Origin: Roseivivax isoporae LMG 25204
Lineage (GTDB): Bacteria; Pseudomonadota; Alphaproteobacteria; Rhodobacterales; Rhodobacteraceae
Length of the DNA stretch: 64,000 nucleotides
Direction of reading: 5' to 3'
NCBI RefSeq assembly: GCF_000521865.1
Contig: NZ_JAME01000013.1
Location: 1-64,000, forward strand
The notes under the pieces were generated by a model. That model ran no database searches. It saw only the letters and a program-made list of their open reading frames with translations, and was not told where the DNA came from. Positions 34,359 through 43,356 of this stretch are shown one piece after another (position 1 is the first letter of the stretch; each line of letters opens with the position of its first letter). Made by a program: the position numbers and the translations under genes.

Positions 34359-35051
34359 ATGCCCCCGCACCACGCCGCCCTCGTCCAGCTCCGCGCGTTC
34401 CTCGCGCAGCCGCACATGACGCCGAACACCAAGCTGCCGCCGGAACGTGATCTCGCCGAACAAATCGGGGTCTCGCGCGGCGAGCTGCGCAAGGCGCTGT
34501 CGATCCTCGAGGGCGAAGGGCTCCTGTGGCGTCACGTCGGCAAGGGCACCTTCGTCGGCAGCGCGCAACCCTTCGAGATGGTCAGCCTCGGGGAGGTCGC
34601 GCGGATCTCGAGCCCGGCCGAGGTCATGCGCGCCCGCCTGGTCATCGAGCCGGCCCTCTGTTCCGAGGCGGCAGTGCACGCAAGGATGAGCGATGTCAGC
34701 GCCTTACGGAAGTGCGCGGCGGACAGCCGGGCGGCCCAGACCTGGCGGGAATACGAGGCCTGCGACAATCGCCTGCACAAGATCGTGGCGGACGCCGCGA
34801 ACAACCCGATCACCTCCGCGCTCTACGACATGCTGGCGGGGATACGCCGGACCGTCGTCTGGGGCCGCCTGCGCCGCGACCGCGACTGCCCCGGCCCCGA
34901 ACACCATTCCTTTGCCGAGCACGACGCCATCATCGACGCGATCGAACACCGCGATCCGGCCCTCGCCCATGCCGCAATGCTGCGGCACCTGGGATCGGTG
35001 GAGCGTCACCTCTTCGCCGCCGTCTACCGCGAGGGAGCGGAGCGGTCCTGA
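34359..35051 (+). CDS. GntR-family regulator, FadR/FCD type (TTT locus 1)
   Basis: 230 residues: winged helix-turn-helix (about 5-70, PPERDLAEQIGVSRGELRKALSILEGEGLLWRHVGKGTFVG) and an all-helical FCD ligand domain (about 85-220, with EVMRARLVIEPALCSEAAVHA and the metal-ligand-like block HHSFAEHDAIIDAIEHRDPALAHAAMLRHL). Start at 34359 is the first ATG matching the family; an in-frame TTG at 34299 would add 20 unmatched residues. No clear ribosome-binding site. It lies between two divergent catabolic arms and probably controls both through the TGGTnnnACCA operator. Confidence 0.87.
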   Translation: MPPHHAALVQLRAFLAQPHMTPNTKLPPERDLAEQIGVSRGELRKALSILEGEGLLWRHVGKGTFVGSAQPFEMVSLGEVARISSPAEVMRARLVIEPALCSEAAVHARMSDVSALRKCAADSRAAQTWREYEACDNRLHKIVADAANNPITSALYDMLAGIRRTVVWGRLRRDRDCPGPEHHSFAEHDAIIDAIEHRDPALAHAAMLRHLGSVERHLFAAVYREGAERS

Positions 35052-35080
35052 CCTCGGGGTGGCGTGTGTCCGTCTCTTTA

Positions 35081-35095
35081 ACCAATCATACCAAT
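35081..35095. promoter_or_regulatory. Paired ACCAAT half-sites before the second rraA
   Basis: ACCAAT at 35081-35086 and 35090-35095, 9 bp apart, 21 bases before the ATG of RraA 2 and just before its ribosome-binding site. They equal the half-site of the palindrome at 34260-34274, so the FCD regulator may act here too. Confidence 0.45.
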
Positions 35096-35115
35096 TTGCC
35101 GCAGGGAGAAAATGC

Positions 35116-35787
35116 ATGTCGGATGCCCCCAGTCTGGAAGCCGAGGTTCTCGACCGCTACCGCCGCATCGGGACGTCGACGATCTCGGACGCGCTCGACC
35201 GGCTCGGCCTCAAAGGGGCCGTGGAAGGCCTGTCTCCCCTGCAGCCCCATTCGGACATCGCCGGCCAAGCCTTCACCGTGTCCTACCTGCCGGCCGGACC
35301 CGGCGGCGGCACGGTCGGCGATTTCCTCGACAGGCTCGGGCCGGGATCGGTGGTCGTGATCGACAACCGCGGGCGCACCGACTGCACCGTCTGGGGCAAC
35401 ATCATGACCGAGGTGGCCAAGGCGCAGGGCGTCGAGGGCACCGTGATCGACGGCGTGAACCGCGACCTGCGCGAGAGCCGCGAGGTCGACTACGCGATCT
35501 GGTCGCGGCGCGGCCACATGCGTACCGGCAAGGACCGCGTGGTGCTGAACGCGACCGGTGTGCCCGTCTGCCTCGACCGCGTGCGGGTCGATCCGGGCGA
35601 CGTGATCCGCGCGGACGCGAACGGAGTCGTGGTCGTGCCGCTGGCGCGCGCCATGGACGTGCTCGCCGCCGCCGAGGAGATCGAGGCCAAGGAGGACGCC
35701 ATCCTCACAGCGGTCCGCGACGGCATGCCGCTCGGCGAGGCGCGGCGGAAACATGGATACCACGCGCTGCAGACCCGCAGCACCTGA
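35116..35787 (+). CDS. RraA-family aldolase-like protein 2
   Basis: 223 residues. RraA landmarks: TSTISDALDRLGLKG, the glycine-rich loop AGPGGGTVGDFLDRLGPGSVVVIDNRG, WGNIMTEVAKAQGVEGTVIDGVNRD and DVIRADANGVVVVP. It is distinct from RraA 1 (30467-31177), sharing only the core motifs. GCAGGGAG precedes the ATG. Likely a metal-dependent aldolase or decarboxylase yielding pyruvate, working with the FAH-family hydrolase immediately downstream. Confidence 0.85.
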   Translation: MSDAPSLEAEVLDRYRRIGTSTISDALDRLGLKGAVEGLSPLQPHSDIAGQAFTVSYLPAGPGGGTVGDFLDRLGPGSVVVIDNRGRTDCTVWGNIMTEVAKAQGVEGTVIDGVNRDLRESREVDYAIWSRRGHMRTGKDRVVLNATGVPVCLDRVRVDPGDVIRADANGVVVVPLARAMDVLAAAEEIEAKEDAILTAVRDGMPLGEARRKHGYHALQTRST

Positions 35788-35810
35788 GACAAGAGAGGCA
35801 GGAGACCCAG

Positions 35811-36509
35811 ATGAACGACACCGCAGCCTATGTCATACCCGCCCCCGAGGTGGCCAGCCTGCCGATCCGCGGCACCGACCGGCGCTTTCCCCTGCACCGT
35901 ATCTACTGCGTCGGGCGCAACTACGCGGCGCATGCCGTCGAGATGGGGCACGACCCGGACAAGGAGCCGCCCTTCTTCTTCCAGAAAAGCCCGACATGCC
36001 TCGTCACAGACGGCGCGCCGATCCCCTACCCGACCGAAACCGCCGACTTCCACCACGAGATCGAGCTGGTCGTGGCCCTGTCCGAGGGTGGCAAGGATAT
36101 CCCGGTCGAGAGCGCGCTCGACCACGTCTACGGCTACGGCGTGGGCCTCGACATGACGCGGCGCGACATCCAGTCCGAGCTCAAGAAGGCGAGCCGCCCC
36201 TGGTGCGCCGCGAAATCTTTCGAGGGCGCGGCCCCCTGCGGCGAAATCGTGCCCGCAGCCGAGATCGGTCATCCGGACCACGGCGCGATCTGGCTCGAGG
36301 TGAACGGCACCCGGCGGCAGGAAGGCGGCCTCGAGCAGATGATCTGGAAGATACCCGAGGTCATCGCATCGCTGTCGCGGCTCTTCGAACTGCGCCCGGG
36401 GGACCTGATCATGACCGGCACGCCCGCGGGCGTGGGGTCGCTGGTGTGCGGTGACGAGGTCCACGGCCACGTGGACAGCGTCGGGGACCTGACACTCAAG
36501 GTCGTCTGA
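35811..36509 (+). CDS. Fumarylacetoacetate hydrolase-family protein
   Basis: 232 residues of the FAH fold: IYCVGRNYAAHAVEMG, FFFQKSPTCLV, the metal-binding HEIELVVAL (two glutamates) and an Asp in GVGLDMTRRDIQ, RPWCAAKSFEGAAP, and MTGTPAGVGSLVCGD near the end. The length and the RNYAxHAxEMG motif fit the fumarylpyruvate or acylpyruvate hydrolase group, which cleaves C-C bonds to release pyruvate. GGCAGGAG precedes the ATG, 23 bases after RraA 2. Exact substrate unknown. Confidence 0.9.
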   Translation: MNDTAAYVIPAPEVASLPIRGTDRRFPLHRIYCVGRNYAAHAVEMGHDPDKEPPFFFQKSPTCLVTDGAPIPYPTETADFHHEIELVVALSEGGKDIPVESALDHVYGYGVGLDMTRRDIQSELKKASRPWCAAKSFEGAAPCGEIVPAAEIGHPDHGAIWLEVNGTRRQEGGLEQMIWKIPEVIASLSRLFELRPGDLIMTGTPAGVGSLVCGDEVHGHVDSVGDLTLKVV

Positions 36510-36556
36510 CAGACGCCGCGTGTCCACGCGCGCACCGGAACAGGACACTCACGGAC

Positions 36557-37378
36557 TTGGAACTTTCCCCGGACCTTTTCGTGCTCGCGGCGATCCTCCT
36601 CGCCGCGGGCGCCCTGACCGGCATTCTGGCCGGTCTCTTCGGCGTGGGCGGCGGGGCGCTCATGGTGCCGGTGCTGTTTCAGGTGTTCGGCGCCCACGGC
36701 GTCGAGGACGAAGTGCGCATGCCGCTCGCGGTCGGAACCTCGCTCGCCGTGATCATCCCCACATCCCTGCGGTCGTGGCGCGGCCATCTCGGCAAGGGGG
36801 CGGTCGACACCGCGCTCCTGCGACGCTGGGCCGTGCCGATCGTCCTCGGCGTGATCGTCGGAGCGGCCATCGCGAGGTACGCGGACCCCGTCGTGATGAT
36901 GTGCGTCTTCGTGCTGGTCGCGGGCGTCAACGCGGTCAAGCTGCTGAGCGGCTCGTCGCGCTGGAACGTCGCCGACGACCTGCCGTCGGGCTGGCTACTG
37001 CGGAGCTACGGCGCATTGATCGGGCTTGCCTCGTCGCTGATGGGGATCGGGGGCGGGCAGGTCGCCAATATCCTCATGTCGCTGCACGGGCGCACCATGC
37101 ACCAGGCAGTCGCGACCTCGGCAGGCATCGGCGTGCTCGTCTCTGTACCGGGAGCGGCGGGCTACGTCCTGGCCGGCCTCGGCCGCGACGGGCTGCCGGC
37201 GGACGCGATCGGGTTCGTCTCCCTCCTCGGGGTCGCGCTCTTCGCGCCGACGACGGTCCTGACGGCGGGGCTCGGGGTGCGGCTTGCGCACCGCCTGTCC
37301 CGGCGACGGCTCGAGATCGCGTTCGGCCTTTTCCTGATCCTCGTCAGCGCGCGCTTCGTGTGGGAGATCGTCGCCTAG
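36557..37378 (+). CDS. TSUP (TauE/SafE) family permease
   Basis: 273 residues from TTG at 36557 (no ATG in a suitable place). Seven to eight membrane helices and the duplicated TSUP motif: GILAGLFGVGGGALMVPVL in the first half and GLASSLMGIGGGQVANILM in the second. The family exports or imports sulfonates, sulfite or organic anions. As the last gene of the rraA-fah arm it may export a product or serve as another uptake route. It converges on a GntR gene, 10 bases from its stop. Confidence 0.87.
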   Translation: MELSPDLFVLAAILLAAGALTGILAGLFGVGGGALMVPVLFQVFGAHGVEDEVRMPLAVGTSLAVIIPTSLRSWRGHLGKGAVDTALLRRWAVPIVLGVIVGAAIARYADPVVMMCVFVLVAGVNAVKLLSGSSRWNVADDLPSGWLLRSYGALIGLASSLMGIGGGQVANILMSLHGRTMHQAVATSAGIGVLVSVPGAAGYVLAGLGRDGLPADAIGFVSLLGVALFAPTTVLTAGLGVRLAHRLSRRRLEIAFGLFLILVSARFVWEIVA

Positions 37379-37388
37379 GGGCGCGGCC

Positions 37389-38075
37389 TCACCCTGCCTG
37401 GCCGTTGGCGATCAGCCATTCGCGGACGGTCTCGAGCTTGTTCTGCAGGTGCCGGCGCAGGATCGCGGCAAGTCCCGGGCCGTCGCGCGCCTCGAGCGTT
37501 GCCATGATCTCGGCATGCTCGTCCGTCGCCTGCTGCCAGCGTGCGTCGGTCATGTTGGCGACGAAGCGCGCGCGGCGGACCTGCGTGGCGAGCGAGCGGT
37601 ACTGCACGGTCAGCGTCTCGTTGCGCGCGGCGGCAAGGATCGCCTCGTGGATCCGCTGGTTCAGGTCGAAATACTCGGCCAGGCGCCGGGCCTCGAAATG
37701 GCCCACCATCTCCTCGTGCAGGACGCGGATCGCGGCGAGCTCGGCATCGGTGATCTTGGCGCAGGCCAGTTCGCCCGACAGCGCCTCGAGCGCGCCCATG
37801 ACCGGGAACACCTCCTCGAGATCGGCGACGGTGATCCGGCTCACCCAGGCGCCGCGGTTCGGCTCGAGCACAACGAGCCGGTCGAGCGCCAGCACCTTGA
37901 GCGCCTCGCGCAGCGGCGTGCGCGAGACGCCGAACATCTCGCAGAGCTCGCGTTCCGGCACCTTGGTGCCCTGCGGCAGCTCCCCGCTCACGATCAGCTC
38001 GCGCACCTTGTCCGCCAGTTCCTGGTGCAGGGACGTGCGGCGCAGGGCGGGGACGCCCTTGGTCTGTACGTTCAT
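37389..38075 (-). CDS. GntR-family regulator, FCD type (TTT locus 2)
   Basis: 228 residues: helix-turn-helix (about 15-80, VPERELCEMFGVSRTPLREALKVLALDRLVVLEPNRGAWVSR) and FCD domain (about 90-215, with HEEMVGHFEARRLAEYFDLNQRIHEAILAAARNETL and DEHAEIMATLEARDGPGLAAILRRHL). Its ATG overlaps the stop of the FAD/Fe-S dehydrogenase gene (ATGA), so regulator and enzyme are co-transcribed, allowing feedback control. Likely controls the divergent region near 40980-41100. Confidence 0.9.
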   Translation of the reverse strand: MNVQTKGVPALRRTSLHQELADKVRELIVSGELPQGTKVPERELCEMFGVSRTPLREALKVLALDRLVVLEPNRGAWVSRITVADLEEVFPVMGALEALSGELACAKITDAELAAIRVLHEEMVGHFEARRLAEYFDLNQRIHEAILAAARNETLTVQYRSLATQVRRARFVANMTDARWQQATDEHAEIMATLEARDGPGLAAILRRHLQNKLETVREWLIANGQAG

Positions 38076-40978
38076 GCCGCGCCCTCCTTCGCTAGCGCCA
38101 TGTCGAGCAGGCGGGCGACGTGGATCGCCTCGCGCGCCGTGCCGTCGGCGATCTGGTGCCGGCACGACGTGCCGTCCGCCACCACATAGGTTCCGGGCGC
38201 CGCCTTGCGAACGGCCGGAAAGAGGCTGAGCTCGCCCATCTCGCGCGACACCTTCTCGGTCTGCCTAGCATAGCCGAAGGATCCCGCCATGCCGCAACAA
38301 CTCGATTCGATGGTCCGCACCTCGGTGTCGGGCAGCAGCGCCAGCGTCCGCTGAATCGCGGGCATGACGTCGTGCGCCTTCTGGTGGCAATGCCCGTGCA
38401 GCAGGATGCCCTCGGGCACCGGTCCGAGCGGCAGCGCCAGCGTGCCGGCGTCGGTCGCCTCGGCGATGAATTCCTCGAGCATCTTCGCGCGCTCGGCGAC
38501 GCGGTCGGCGGCCTCGCCGGGGATCAGCGCCGGGATCTCGTCGCGCAGCGTCAGGAGGCACGAGGGCTCGAGCCCGACGATGGTGCGCCCCGCCTCCACA
38601 TGCGGCAGGAGCGCGTCGAGCAGCCGCCGGCCGGTGGCGCGGGCGCGGTCGACGAGGCCGGTGGCGAGGTAGGTGCGCCCGCTGTCGAGCGGCCGCCGCT
38701 GCCCGTCCGAGGCCACCGCGACCCGCGCGCCGCCGGCGCGCAGGACGCGCACCGCCGCGCGCAGGTTCTCGGGCTCGAAATAGCGGTTGAAGATGTCGGC
38801 GAAGAGGATGACGTCGGGGTCCGCATCCTGCGCCTCGTCGTCGCGGAAGGGATTAGAGGACCAGTGCGGCAGCGGACGCGACGCGGCGAAGCCCGTCGGG
38901 CCTTCCATGAGCCGCGCGAGGACCGGCAGCCGGTTGCGCAGGTTCATGGCCCAGGACAGCCTCGAGGCCACGGGCGCGTAGTCCGGCATGTGCGCCACCA
39001 GCCGCTGGTGCAGCGACAGGCCCGTCTTCTGCGCCCGCGCGGCGAGCACCTCGATCTTCATCTTGGCCATGTCGACGCCGGTCGGGCATTCGCGCTTGCA
39101 GGCCTTGCACGAGACGCAGAGGCTCAGCGTCTCCATCATGGCGTCCGAGGTCAGCGCGTCCTGCCCCAGTTGCCCCGAGAGGGCGAGGCGCAGGGTGTTC
39201 GCCCGGCCGCGGGTCACGTCGCGCTCGTTGCGGGTGGCGCGGTAGGACGGGCACATGGCCCCGCCGGCGAGCTTGCGGCACGCGCCGTTGTTGTTGCACA
39301 TCTCGACCGCGCCCTGGAATCCGCCGCCCGCGCCCGGATAGGCCGACCAGTCGAAGGCGGTCTTGAGCGGCGCGACGCTGTAATCCGGCGGGTAGCGGAA
39401 GAGCGTACGGTCGTCCATGCGCGGCGCCTCGACGATCTTGCCGGGGTTCAGGAGCCGGCCGGGATCGAAACTGTCCTTCACCTTGAGGAAGGCGGTCGTG
39501 ATCTCGGTCCCGAACATCCGGTCGTGGAATTCCGACCGCACGATGCCGTCGCCGTGTTCGCCCGAATGCGACCCCTTGTAGCGCGCGACGAGGTCGAAGG
39601 CCTCCTCAGCGATGGCGCGCATCTTCTTCACGTCGGTGTCGAGCTTGAGGTTCAGCACTGGCCGCACGTGCAGGCAGCCCACCGAGGCATGGGCGTACCA
39701 CGTGCCCCTGGTGCCGTGCTTCTCGAAGATCTCGGTCAGACCGGCGGTGTAGTCGGCGAGGTGCGGCAGGTCGACCGCGCAATCCTCGACGAAGGACACG
39801 GGCTTTCCCTCCTGCTTCATCGACATCATGATGTTGAGTCCGGACTTCCGCACCTCGGCGATCTGCGCCTGCAGCCGCTGGTCGGTCACCGGGACGACGC
39901 CGCCCCAGCCGCGGCCCTCGTGCGCCCAGTCGAACCCGAGTTCGGCCATCCGGTCCTCGAGCGCCGAAAGCCGCGCGGCGTTCGCCTCGGCGCTGCCCTC
40001 GTCGAACTCGACGAGCAGGAGCGCCGCGGGCTCGCCCCGGACGGCCCGCTCGATGGTCGGGCGGAACAGCGGGATCTGCCGCGAGAGCCCGATCATCGTG
40101 GCATCCACCAGCTCGACCGACAGCGGGTTCAGCGCCACGAGGTGCTGCGTGGCGTCCATCGCCTGGTAGAAGGTCGGGAAATGGCAGATGCCGAGTTGCT
40201 TTTCCCCGACGAGCGGCCAGAGCCGCAGCTCGATCGCGGTGAAATAGGCCAGCGTGCCCTCGGAACCCACGAGAAGGTGGGCGAGGTTCGGCAGCGCATG
40301 GGCCGGCGTGAGCGCGTCGAGGTTGTAGCCCCCGACGCGGCGGGTGAGCTTCGGGAACCGCGCCTCGATGAGGTCGGCATGCGCGTCCCCGAGCGCCAGC
40401 ATGTCCGCGGCGGTCCGGGCGAAGGAATCGTTGCCGCGCAGCCCGTCGCGCGACACCGGCCCGAAATGCGCCGCCGTGCCGTCCGCGAGGATCGCGTCGA
40501 TCGACAGCACGTTGTCGCGCATGGTGCCGTAGCGCAGCGACCGGCCGCCGCAGGAATTGTTCGCCGCCATGCCGCCGATGGTCGCCCGCGACGCGGTCGA
40601 GACGTCGACGGGAAACCAGAGCCCGTGCGGCTTCAGCGCGCGGTTCAGCTCGTCGAGCACGACGCCGGGCTCGACCACGCAGCGGCGGTTCTCCACGTCG
40701 ATCTCGAGGATGCCGTTGAAATGGCGGGAATTGTCGAGGATGAGGCCGCTGTTCACCGTCTGGCCGCATTGCGACGTGCCGCCGCCCCGCCCCGTCACCG
40801 GCACGCCTGCCGCGCGCGCCGCCGCGAGCGCGACCTGGATGTCCTCGGCGGTGCGCGGCGCGGCCACGCCCGCCGGCATGATCTGGTAGAACGATGCGTC
40901 CGTCGAATACCGCCCGCGCGAGGCGGCGTCGAACAGGATGTCCCCCGAGAAGCCGTCCCTGAGCGCCTGTTCCAGCAT
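38072..40978 (-). CDS. Fused FAD-linked oxidase and Fe-S protein (2-hydroxyacid dehydrogenase)
   Basis: 968 residues in four blocks: PCMH-type FAD domain (about 30-230, with PVTGRGGGTSQCGQ, ASRATIGGMAANNSCGGRS), FAD-oxidase C-terminal domain (about 250-530, ending near SHSGEHGDGIVRSEF and FDPGRLLNPGKIV), ferredoxin-like clusters (CNNNGACRKLAGGAMCP, then SLCVSCKACKRECPTGVD), and a C-terminal CCG domain (ESSCCGMAGSFGY). This equals GlcD plus GlcF of glycolate oxidase in one chain, as in D-2-hydroxyglutarate or D-lactate dehydrogenases of the Ydi/Dld type. Passes electrons to a membrane carrier. AGGAGG precedes the ATG. The partner genes suggest glycolate or another 2-hydroxyacid as substrate. 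Confidence 0.92.
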   Translation of the reverse strand: MLEQALRDGFSGDILFDAASRGRYSTDASFYQIMPAGVAAPRTAEDIQVALAAARAAGVPVTGRGGGTSQCGQTVNSGLILDNSRHFNGILEIDVENRRCVVEPGVVLDELNRALKPHGLWFPVDVSTASRATIGGMAANNSCGGRSLRYGTMRDNVLSIDAILADGTAAHFGPVSRDGLRGNDSFARTAADMLALGDAHADLIEARFPKLTRRVGGYNLDALTPAHALPNLAHLLVGSEGTLAYFTAIELRLWPLVGEKQLGICHFPTFYQAMDATQHLVALNPLSVELVDATMIGLSRQIPLFRPTIERAVRGEPAALLLVEFDEGSAEANAARLSALEDRMAELGFDWAHEGRGWGGVVPVTDQRLQAQIAEVRKSGLNIMMSMKQEGKPVSFVEDCAVDLPHLADYTAGLTEIFEKHGTRGTWYAHASVGCLHVRPVLNLKLDTDVKKMRAIAEEAFDLVARYKGSHSGEHGDGIVRSEFHDRMFGTEITTAFLKVKDSFDPGRLLNPGKIVEAPRMDDRTLFRYPPDYSVAPLKTAFDWSAYPGAGGGFQGAVEMCNNNGACRKLAGGAMCPSYRATRNERDVTRGRANTLRLALSGQLGQDALTSDAMMETLSLCVSCKACKRECPTGVDMAKMKIEVLAARAQKTGLSLHQRLVAHMPDYAPVASRLSWAMNLRNRLPVLARLMEGPTGFAASRPLPHWSSNPFRDDEAQDADPDVILFADIFNRYFEPENLRAAVRVLRAGGARVAVASDGQRRPLDSGRTYLATGLVDRARATGRRLLDALLPHVEAGRTIVGLEPSCLLTLRDEIPALIPGEAADRVAERAKMLEEFIAEATDAGTLALPLGPVPEGILLHGHCHQKAHDVMPAIQRTLALLPDTEVRTIESSCCGMAGSFGYARQTEKVSREMGELSLFPAVRKAAPGTYVVADGTSCRHQIADGTAREAIHVARLLDMALAKEGAA

Positions 40979-41031
40979 TTCCGTTCCTCCTCGCGACTTC
41001 ACTGTTGACTTACCGTTACTCGTTCGTAATA

Positions 41032-41052
41032 CATAATTCAAAATAAATTATG
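41032..41052. promoter_or_regulatory. AT-rich inverted repeat in the locus 2 control region
   Basis: CATAATT (41032-41038) and AATTATG (41046-41052), 7 bases apart, in a 123-base gap between the divergent dehydrogenase and aminotransferase genes. About 25 bases with almost no G or C stand out sharply from the surrounding 70% G+C. It is a candidate operator for the FCD regulator and/or overlapping promoters; GTTGACTTACC at 41004-41014 looks like a -35-type element. Confidence 0.5.
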
Positions 41053-41101
41053 CAAGTTGCCGGGCGACGCGGTGTCGCAAGACGGCGAGGAGGAGGAACA
41101 G

Positions 41102-42292
41102 ATGTCCCGCAGGGCTGGCCGCCACTTTCTTCAGATCCCCGGGCCGAGCGCCGTTCCGGACCGCGTGCTGCGCGCCATCTCGGCGCAGACCATCGACCAT
41201 CGCGGACCCGACTTCGCCGAGGTCGGCCGCACCGCGCTCGAAGGCATGAAGGGCATCTTCAAGACCTCGCAGCACGTGTTCATCTACCCCGCCTCGGGCA
41301 CCGGCGCGTGGGAGGCGGCGCTGGCGAACACGCTGTCCGAAGGTGACCGCGTCCTCATGTACGAGACAGGCCATTTCGCGACGCTCTGGATGAAGATGGC
41401 CCGCCGGCTGGGGCTCGAACCCGAGTTCATCGAGGGCGACTGGCGCGGCGGCGCGGACCCGGACGCCATCGCCGAGCGACTGCGGCAGGACAAGGCCCAC
41501 GAGATCAAGGCGGTCTGCGTCGTGCACAACGAGACGTCGACCGGGTCGGTGTCGCCGGTGGCCGACGTGCGCCGTGCCATCGACGACGCGGGGCACCCCG
41601 CGCTGCTGATGGTCGACACGATCTCGGGCCTCGCCTCCATCGACTTCCGCTTCGACGAATGGGGCGTCGACGTCGCGGTGTCGGGCTCACAGAAGGGCCT
41701 GATGCTGCCGCCGGGGCTGTCCTTCAACGCGGTCAGCGAGCGGGCGATGGAGGTGTCGAAGGCCGGCGGCATGCGGCGATCCTACTGGGACTGGCAGGAC
41801 ATGAGCGGGCCGAACGGCACGGGCTACTTCCCCTACACGCCGGGCACCAACCTGCTCTACGGCCTCAACGAGGCGATCGCGATGCTGCACGAGGAAGGGC
41901 TCGACCGGGTGTTCGCCCGGCACCAGCGGCACGCGGCGGCCACGCGCGCCGCAGTGCGCGCCTGGGGGCTCGAGGTGCTCTGCGCCCGCCAGGGACAGGA
42001 AAGCGGCGTGCTGACCGCGGTCATGATGCCAGAGGGGCACAGCGCGGACGCGTTCCGCGCCACCACGCTCGAACATTTCGACATCTCGCTCGGCAACGGG
42101 CTGTCCAAGGTCGCCGACAAGGTGTTCCGCATCGGTCATCTCGGGGACTTCAACGACGCGATGCTCATGGGCACGCTCGGCGGGGTCGAGCTCGGCCTGC
42201 GCAAGGCGGGCGTCCCGCACCAGAAGGACGGCGTGCGCGCCGCCATGGATGTCCTCGACGAGATGCCGTCCCCCGCCATCGCGGCGGAGTGA
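41102..42292 (+). CDS. AGT-family (class V) aminotransferase, glyoxylate-type
   Basis: 396 residues. PLP Lys198 in SGSQKGLMLPPG; other landmarks are IPGPSAVPDRVLRA, TIDHRGPDFAEV, PASGTGAWEAALANTLSEGDRV, VHNETSTGSVSPV and VDTISGLASIDFRFDEWGVD. This is the serine-glyoxylate / alanine-glyoxylate / aspartate-glyoxylate (SgaA, BhcA) group. Start at 41102 follows GAGGAGGAGGAACAG. It is divergent from a GlcDF-like dehydrogenase that could make glyoxylate, and heads the TTT system 2 operon, so it probably consumes glyoxylate or another oxoacid. Confidence 0.9.
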   Translation: MSRRAGRHFLQIPGPSAVPDRVLRAISAQTIDHRGPDFAEVGRTALEGMKGIFKTSQHVFIYPASGTGAWEAALANTLSEGDRVLMYETGHFATLWMKMARRLGLEPEFIEGDWRGGADPDAIAERLRQDKAHEIKAVCVVHNETSTGSVSPVADVRRAIDDAGHPALLMVDTISGLASIDFRFDEWGVDVAVSGSQKGLMLPPGLSFNAVSERAMEVSKAGGMRRSYWDWQDMSGPNGTGYFPYTPGTNLLYGLNEAIAMLHEEGLDRVFARHQRHAAATRAAVRAWGLEVLCARQGQESGVLTAVMMPEGHSADAFRATTLEHFDISLGNGLSKVADKVFRIGHLGDFNDAMLMGTLGGVELGLRKAGVPHQKDGVRAAMDVLDEMPSPAIAAE

Positions 42293-42381
42293 CGCCGAAG
42301 ACCCGCGCGCGTGCCCCGGACGGGAGGTCGGGGCACGCCATCCGCGCCGACAGGCGCATTGCGTTCCAAAGGGAGGAGACG

Positions 42382-43353
42382 ATGATGAAGATCACGACGT
42401 TCCATTCGGCCGCCAGGGCCGCGACGCTTGCCGGGGTGGCAGCGCTTGTCGCGCCGGTCGCGCAGGCGCAGGACTATCCCTCGCGCACGATCGAGGTGAT
42501 CCACGAATACGGGCCCGGCGGCGGCACCGACCGCTTCATCCGCGCCGTGGCGCAACCGCTGTCCGAGATCACCGGCGAACAGATGGTGCCGATCTCGGTG
42601 CAGGGCGGTGGCGGCGTGCCCGCCTACACGAACTTCATCCAGCGTCCCGCCGACGGCCATTCGCTGCTGGGCCTCGGGCCCGCGCAGGTCATCGGCCACA
42701 TCCAGGGACGGATGGACCTCGACGAGCTCATGCCGCTCGCCCGCGTTCAGTACGACCAGGCGCTGCTCTGGGTTCCGGCGGACAGCCCGCACGAGACCCT
42801 CGACGACTTCCTCGCCGCGGCCAAGGAGAACCCCGGTCGCGTCACCGTGGGCGTGACCGGCGCCGCCGGCTTCGACGACGTGGTGGTGGGCCTGCTCGGG
42901 CTCGAGAGCGACACGATGCTGACCACCGTGCCGTTCAGCTCGTCCGAGATGGTGTCGAACACGCTAGGCGGACAGGTCACCGCGATGTTCGAGGAATACG
43001 GCCCCGCCCGCGGCCTCGCCGAATCCGGCGACATGCGCGCGCTCGCGGTCTTTTCCGAGGAACGGCTCGACGCACTGCCGGACGTGCCGACCGCGGCGGA
43101 ACTCGGCTACGACGTGACGCTCGGCCGTTGGCGCGCCTTCGCCATGCACGCCGACGACGACGCGGCGCAGGCGCAAACCCTCTACGACGCGATCGAGGAG
43201 GCCGTGGCCGCCGAGAGCTACAAGGAGTTCGAGGCGCAGAACGCGCTGCAGTACCGCTCCGAGCTCATCGGCCTCGAGGAATTCCAGGCCTTCGTGGACT
43301 CCGAGGTCGAGACCTACACCACGGTCCTGCGCGAACTGGGCTACATCGAGTAA
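42382..43353 (+). CDS. tctC: TTT periplasmic binding protein TctC (system 2)
   Basis: 323 residues with a signal peptide of about 29 residues (ending APVAQA), mature start QDYPSRTIEVIHEYGPGGGTDRFIRAVAQPLSEI. It differs from TctC of system 1 at the ligand loop (VTGAAGFDDVVVGLLG in place of the usual AGxGS segment), so it should bind another ligand. Two ATGs (42382 and 42385) follow GGGAGGAG; either could be used. A small stem-loop follows the stop. Confidence 0.92.
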   Translation: MMKITTFHSAARAATLAGVAALVAPVAQAQDYPSRTIEVIHEYGPGGGTDRFIRAVAQPLSEITGEQMVPISVQGGGGVPAYTNFIQRPADGHSLLGLGPAQVIGHIQGRMDLDELMPLARVQYDQALLWVPADSPHETLDDFLAAAKENPGRVTVGVTGAAGFDDVVVGLLGLESDTMLTTVPFSSSEMVSNTLGGQVTAMFEEYGPARGLAESGDMRALAVFSEERLDALPDVPTAAELGYDVTLGRWRAFAMHADDDAAQAQTLYDAIEEAVAAESYKEFEAQNALQYRSELIGLEEFQAFVDSEVETYTTVLRELGYIE

Positions 43354-43356
43354 TCC

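Noticed and set aside
38120-41008. Open frame of 962 codons opposite the FAD/Fe-S dehydrogenase
   Set aside because: Shadow of the coding strand; repetitive Arg/Val/Glu/His composition and no domains.
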